Assembly (NCBI GenBank): GCA_018065745.1
Contig: JAGHSS010000396.1
Span: 1 to 8,862, forward strand
Direction of reading: 5' to 3'
Length of the DNA stretch: 8,862 nt
Source: Candidatus Neoflavobacterium equi
Lineage (GTDB): Bacteria > Bacteroidota > Bacteroidia > Flavobacteriales > Flavobacteriaceae
The notes under the pieces were generated by a model, which had not been told where the DNA came from, ran no database searches, and worked only from the letters and a program-made list of their open reading frames with translations. The position numbers and the translations under genes were made by a program. This document shows positions 5,684 through 8,862 of this stretch, piece by piece; the stretch's first letter is position 1, and each line of letters opens with the position of its first letter.

Positions 5684-7462
5684 CTATAAATTTTTATCTC
5701 CCCTCAGGCGTCTGTACTGTGTCTGTGCTTCCACAAAGTGAATACTGTCTGCGTGGTGGAAAATGATCTGTTCATATTGTTGTTTTGCCAAATCTTCTTG
5801 TTGAAGATGTAGGCGGTATATTTCTGCACTGTAAAAAAATGCCTCGTCTCTGTATATGCTTTCTTTGTGCTCCTGAATGATGCGGTTGAAATAAACCAAA
5901 GCCTCTTGATAATTCCCCAAATCCTGCTGTAATTCCCCCAAGCGCAAAAGGGTGGCATCAGCAATCTGTTCCTCTTTGTGTTCCAACAACAACTCCTTGA
6001 GAACGGTCAAAGCTTCTGCCTTTTTGTTTTGGTAAATTAAAAAATCAGCACGGGCAAATTTCTTTAAACTCTGCTGGGTTGAATCAGCAACGGTGGCATC
6101 ATTGATGAGTAAGAACAACTCCAAAGCATCATTGGCGATCAACTGTGAAGTGGCTTGCTTGAGCACTTTGAACTGCTTCTGTGCCCATTCAAAATCCCCT
6201 TTGTAATAGCTTGCTTTAGCCAATTTAAAAGTCGCTTCATGGGCAAACTCGTGATTCTTTAAAGCGTCTTCAATCTGTGCATACAAAAGAATGCTTTGAT
6301 TGAATTTTTCTTGCATCAAAAAAACATCTGCCATCAAATCTTTGAGCTTAGCTCCTTCATAGATGTTGAGATTCAATTGTTGCAATTGTTTGAACTTCTT
6401 TTCTGCAGCAGTGTAATCTTTGATCACAAAAGCTTCAAAAGAAGCCGTTTGCAACGCCAAATCCAAGGTGGCATTACTGTAATCATAATGGTCCAAAAAT
6501 GCATTTAATTGGGCTTGCACTGCTTTTTGATTTGCAGCTGTTGCCAACTTTATATCCACCTCATTTTTGAGGTATTGAATTTCTAAAATCAGGTTCTTAT
6601 CCTGTGTGTTTTCTGACGCAAAGGTCAAAATTTCTGCCGTCTGCTCCCAGTCTTTGTCTGTCATGGTTGCTCTTCCCAAGGAGATGATCTTTCTGAGGTT
6701 GTCCCCATTTCTTCTAAAGATGGCTTTTTCTTGTATAAACGCCTTGCCGTATTCCTTTTGTTGCACAAAAAACCAAGAGAGAAACCCGTTCCAAAAAACG
6801 TCCTGCGTCTGTTGGGATTTGTTGAGCAATGCTTTTCTCAGAATTCCAGCAAACTTGAGGTCTGCATCTTCTTGTAAATAGCGCACCAACAAATTTTGAA
6901 CCCCAAACTCATTGGTTTTATTGCGTTCTACATAATTCAACAGCTTTTCAACCATGATTTCCATCTTGCCTTGTTGCCCATAGAGCAACGACAATTGGTA
7001 GTCAAAATTAAATTGATCATTTTTTAAAACAGCCAATTCATACGCTTTGATTGCGTAGTCCAACAAAACTTTGTCTTCAAATTCTTTGGCAATTTGGTAC
7101 ACCAAATGCGGCTGAATGTCAATGGACTTGAGCGCTTTTTCATACTGCTGTACAGCCTCTGAATTTTTTTGTTGCAATTGGAAATTGTATCCCAAGTCAA
7201 CGTCTAAAGCGGCTATTTTGTATTTGTTTATCCTGTTTTTTATCAGCTGTTGTGCCTTGGCATATTGCTGAAGCTCTTGATAGCAAACCAAGACTTTTTG
7301 ATACACCTGTGGGTTGCCGTCATTCTTGTCCAGCAATTGTTCATACAGCACCAGAGCTTTTTCAAAATCTCCGGACTGAAAGTACCTCAAAGCCATTTGA
7401 CTGTCTTGTGCAGACAGTGTATATGTGTACAAAAAGCAAATAAAAAGTAGGATTTTATTCAT
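5684..7462 (-). CDS. exported tetratricopeptide repeat protein
   Basis: A 592-aa protein with a Sec signal peptide (MNKILLFICFLYTYTLSAQD, cleavage likely between Ala18 and Gln19, a typical Bacteroidota site) and a mature part made almost wholly of paired helices of TPR type. The first clear TPR follows the signal peptide at once (ALRYFQSGDFEKALVLYEQL). The best-kept ones are near the C-terminus (LLRLGELQQDLGNYQEALVY and FFYSAEIYRLHLQQEDLAKQ). TPR solenoids bind other proteins, so a periplasmic or outer-membrane-associated scaffold is likely; no lipobox cysteine, enzyme domain or C-terminal secretion signal is seen. The frame is open back to 7543, but ATG 7462 is chosen because it begins exactly at the signal peptide and because the upstream stretch encodes a 40-nt RNA hairpin. 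AAAAGGA lies 11 nt before this ATG and may act as a weak ribosome-binding site. The partner is unknown. Confidence 0.85.
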   Translation of the reverse strand: MNKILLFICFLYTYTLSAQDSQMALRYFQSGDFEKALVLYEQLLDKNDGNPQVYQKVLVCYQELQQYAKAQQLIKNRINKYKIAALDVDLGYNFQLQQKNSEAVQQYEKALKSIDIQPHLVYQIAKEFEDKVLLDYAIKAYELAVLKNDQFNFDYQLSLLYGQQGKMEIMVEKLLNYVERNKTNEFGVQNLLVRYLQEDADLKFAGILRKALLNKSQQTQDVFWNGFLSWFFVQQKEYGKAFIQEKAIFRRNGDNLRKIISLGRATMTDKDWEQTAEILTFASENTQDKNLILEIQYLKNEVDIKLATAANQKAVQAQLNAFLDHYDYSNATLDLALQTASFEAFVIKDYTAAEKKFKQLQQLNLNIYEGAKLKDLMADVFLMQEKFNQSILLYAQIEDALKNHEFAHEATFKLAKASYYKGDFEWAQKQFKVLKQATSQLIANDALELFLLINDATVADSTQQSLKKFARADFLIYQNKKAEALTVLKELLLEHKEEQIADATLLRLGELQQDLGNYQEALVYFNRIIQEHKESIYRDEAFFYSAEIYRLHLQQEDLAKQQYEQIIFHHADSIHFVEAQTQYRRLRGDKNL

Positions 7463-7488
7463 AAAAATAGCAGTCCTTTTAAATAAAC

Positions 7489-7528
7489 AATGTACTAAGG
7501 TAGCTATTAATAACCACATTAGTACATT
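7489..7528 (-). promoter_or_regulatory. long stem-loop between serS and the TPR gene
   Basis: AATGTACTAA (7489-7498) and TTAGTACATT (7519-7528) are perfect 10-bp inverted repeats. In the minus-strand RNA the pairing continues past one C/U mismatch through seven more pairs, two of them G-U wobbles (7502/7515 and 7504/7513), down to a UUAA tetraloop. That makes 17 pairs of 18. On the plus strand the two wobble positions would be A/C mismatches, so the structure favours the transcribed strand. It starts 42 nt past the serS stop and ends 26 nt before the TPR start codon. The following bases are U-rich but interrupted (UUGUUUAUUU), so it may be a weak terminator or attenuator after serS, or a leader element of the TPR gene. 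A DNA operator is a further option. Confidence 0.6.
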
Positions 7529-7570
7529 TATTATAGTTGCCAAAGCACACCAAGGTATGTTTGATTTGGA

Positions 7571-8842
7571 TTAGTCGATGATATCAAATCCTGTGTATCT
7601 TCTCAATACTTCAGGGATGACAATACCTTCTGGCGTTTGGTAATTTTCCAAAATACCAGCCAATACACGTGGCAATGCCAATGAACTTCCGTTCAATGTG
7701 TGTGCCAATTGCGTTTTTCCATCTTTCCCTTTGAAACGCAATTTCAGGCGGTTTGCTTGAAAGGTTTCAAAGTTAGAAACAGAAGAAATTTCCAACCAAC
7801 GGTCTTGAGCAGTTGAGAATACTTCAAAGTCATAAGTCAATGCAGAAGTGAATCCCATATCTCCACCACAAAGGCGCAAGATGCGGTAAGGCAACTTCAA
7901 TTCATTCAATATATCTTTTACATGTTCTACCATACCGTCCAAGGCAGCGTATGAATTATCTGGGTGCTCAATGCGCACAATTTCTACTTTGTCAAATTGG
8001 TGCAAACGGTTCAAACCGCGCACGTGTGCTCCATAAGAACCTGCTTCACGTCTAAAACAAGGTGTGTATGCCGTTGCTTGAACTGGCAATTCACTTTCTT
8101 GCAAGATTACATCTCTGTACATGTTGGTTACCGGTACTTCTGCCGTAGGGATCAAGTACAAATCATCCACCGTTGAATGGTACATTTGTCCTTCTTTGTC
8201 TGGCAATTGTCCTGTTCCATATCCAGAAGCTTCGTTAACCAAGTGAGGCACTTGGAATTCTTTGTATCCAGCGTCTGTGTTTTTATCTAAAAAGTAAGAA
8301 ATTAAAGCACGTTGTAATTTAGCTCCTTTACCTTTGTAAACAGGGAAACCAGCACCTGTGATTTTTGATCCTAAATCAAAATCAATGATGTCATATTTTT
8401 TAGCCAAATCCCAGTGTGGCATTGCTCCTTCTGCAAGAACAGGAATTTCTCCGTGCTCAAAAACATTCAAATTGTCATCTGCCGTTTTACCTGCAGGTAC
8501 AATATCTGCTGGCAGGTTGGGAAGTGTATATAATAAGTTTGTCAAACTTTCAGTAACTGAGTTTAACAAATCTGTCAATTCTTTAGTTTGTTCTTTAGAA
8601 TTTGCCGTTTTAGTTTTCAGGATTTCAGCTTTTGCTTTTTCTCCGTTTTTCATCAACGCCCCAATGTCTTTGGACAGCTTATTGGATTCAGCTAAAAGGT
8701 TATCCAACTCAACTTGAGTGCTGCGACGTTTCTCGTCCAAAGCAATAACTTCTTTGATAATTTCAGCTGCATCAAGATTTCTTTTCGCAAGGGCTTGCAC
8801 CACTTTCTCTTGATTTTCTCTAATAAATGCTATCTGTAACAT
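7571..8842 (-). CDS. serS: seryl-tRNA synthetase
   Basis: A 423-aa cytoplasmic class II synthetase that activates serine with ATP and charges tRNA-Ser (and tRNA-Sec where present). The N-terminal 110 residues form the long antiparallel coiled coil, rich in Lys, Glu and Leu, that grips the variable arm of tRNA-Ser. The catalytic core follows: a motif 1 region around 175-203, PTAEVP (232-237) for serine recognition, motif 2 with FRREAGSYG (263-271) and RGLNRLHQFDKVE (275-287), and motif 3 NGSSLALPRVLAGILEN (384-400) with its ATP-binding Arg392. The length is normal and no key residue is missing. It is the first gene of the cluster within the window. Its start codon lies 20 nt from the window edge, so its promoter is not visible; the 20 nt shown are AT-rich with no Shine-Dalgarno sequence. 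Confidence 0.97.
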   Translation of the reverse strand: MLQIAFIRENQEKVVQALAKRNLDAAEIIKEVIALDEKRRSTQVELDNLLAESNKLSKDIGALMKNGEKAKAEILKTKTANSKEQTKELTDLLNSVTESLTNLLYTLPNLPADIVPAGKTADDNLNVFEHGEIPVLAEGAMPHWDLAKKYDIIDFDLGSKITGAGFPVYKGKGAKLQRALISYFLDKNTDAGYKEFQVPHLVNEASGYGTGQLPDKEGQMYHSTVDDLYLIPTAEVPVTNMYRDVILQESELPVQATAYTPCFRREAGSYGAHVRGLNRLHQFDKVEIVRIEHPDNSYAALDGMVEHVKDILNELKLPYRILRLCGGDMGFTSALTYDFEVFSTAQDRWLEISSVSNFETFQANRLKLRFKGKDGKTQLAHTLNGSSLALPRVLAGILENYQTPEGIVIPEVLRRYTGFDIID

Positions 8843-8862
8843 AATTAATATTTTTATATAAC

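Noticed and set aside
7463..7543. 27-residue N-terminal extension of the TPR protein frame
   Set aside because: It would place another hydrophobic stretch before a complete signal peptide and would translate through the 7489-7528 hairpin. The ATG at 7462 starts exactly at the signal peptide.
7463..7570. A dedicated promoter for the TPR gene (TACCTTAG, minus strand, 7502-7495)
   Set aside because: It has a mismatch in the core of the -7 box, lies within the hairpin arms, and no well-spaced TTG precedes it. The hairpin explains these bases better.
1..8862. CRISPR array, tRNA, rRNA, insertion sequence, phage or defence genes
   Set aside because: No regular spaced repeats, cloverleaf sequences, transposase or recombinase motifs, or defence-type domains were seen on either strand.

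Overview
The window is chromosomal DNA from a member of the Bacteroidota, most likely a flavobacterium (class Flavobacteriia). Four things point there. Intergenic DNA is AT-rich and most starts lack a clear Shine-Dalgarno sequence. A TAnnTTTG-type -7 promoter box precedes the first gene. A DUF4286 protein and an OlsF-type two-domain acyltransferase are present, both familiar from this phylum. The gene order serS - TPR protein - DUF4286 - rsmA - mgtE is one I remember from flavobacterial genomes. The genus cannot be fixed from the sequence alone.

Layout. (1) 1-1934, plus strand: a short promoter region and one large gene for a fused PlsC-type and GNAT-type acyltransferase, likely making ornithine or other aminolipids. 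(2) 1954-1990: a hairpin with A and T runs on its two sides, able to end transcription in both directions between convergent genes. (3) 2006-2956, minus strand: a D-2-hydroxyacid dehydrogenase (SerA-like, no ACT domain) with its own probable promoter. (4) 2957-3225: an intergenic stretch with a GC-rich, hairpin-forming element that looks like a dispersed repeat. (5) 3226-8842, minus strand: a five-gene cluster transcribed as serS, an exported TPR protein, DUF4286, rsmA (ksgA), mgtE. The last four genes are packed with gaps of 1 and 5 nt and an 11-nt overlap. serS is separated from the TPR gene by 108 nt that hold a striking 40-nt inverted repeat.

How the genes fit together. The minus-strand cluster joins tRNA charging (SerS), late 30S maturation (RsmA) and Mg2+ uptake (MgtE), the ion ribosomes depend on most. 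It also carries two proteins of unknown role: a secreted or periplasmic TPR protein and a small DUF4286 protein. The acyltransferase and the dehydrogenase are separate transcription units.

Most of the window is ordinary core genome, and I see no defence system, mobile element with a transposase, CRISPR array, tRNA or rRNA. The signals most worth a second look are the 7489-7528 hairpin, whose extra pairs form as G-U wobbles only in the minus-strand RNA, and the GC-rich repeat at 3081-3193. Three starts should be shorter than the longest possible frame: 105 for the acyltransferase, 2956 for the dehydrogenase and 7462 for the TPR protein.
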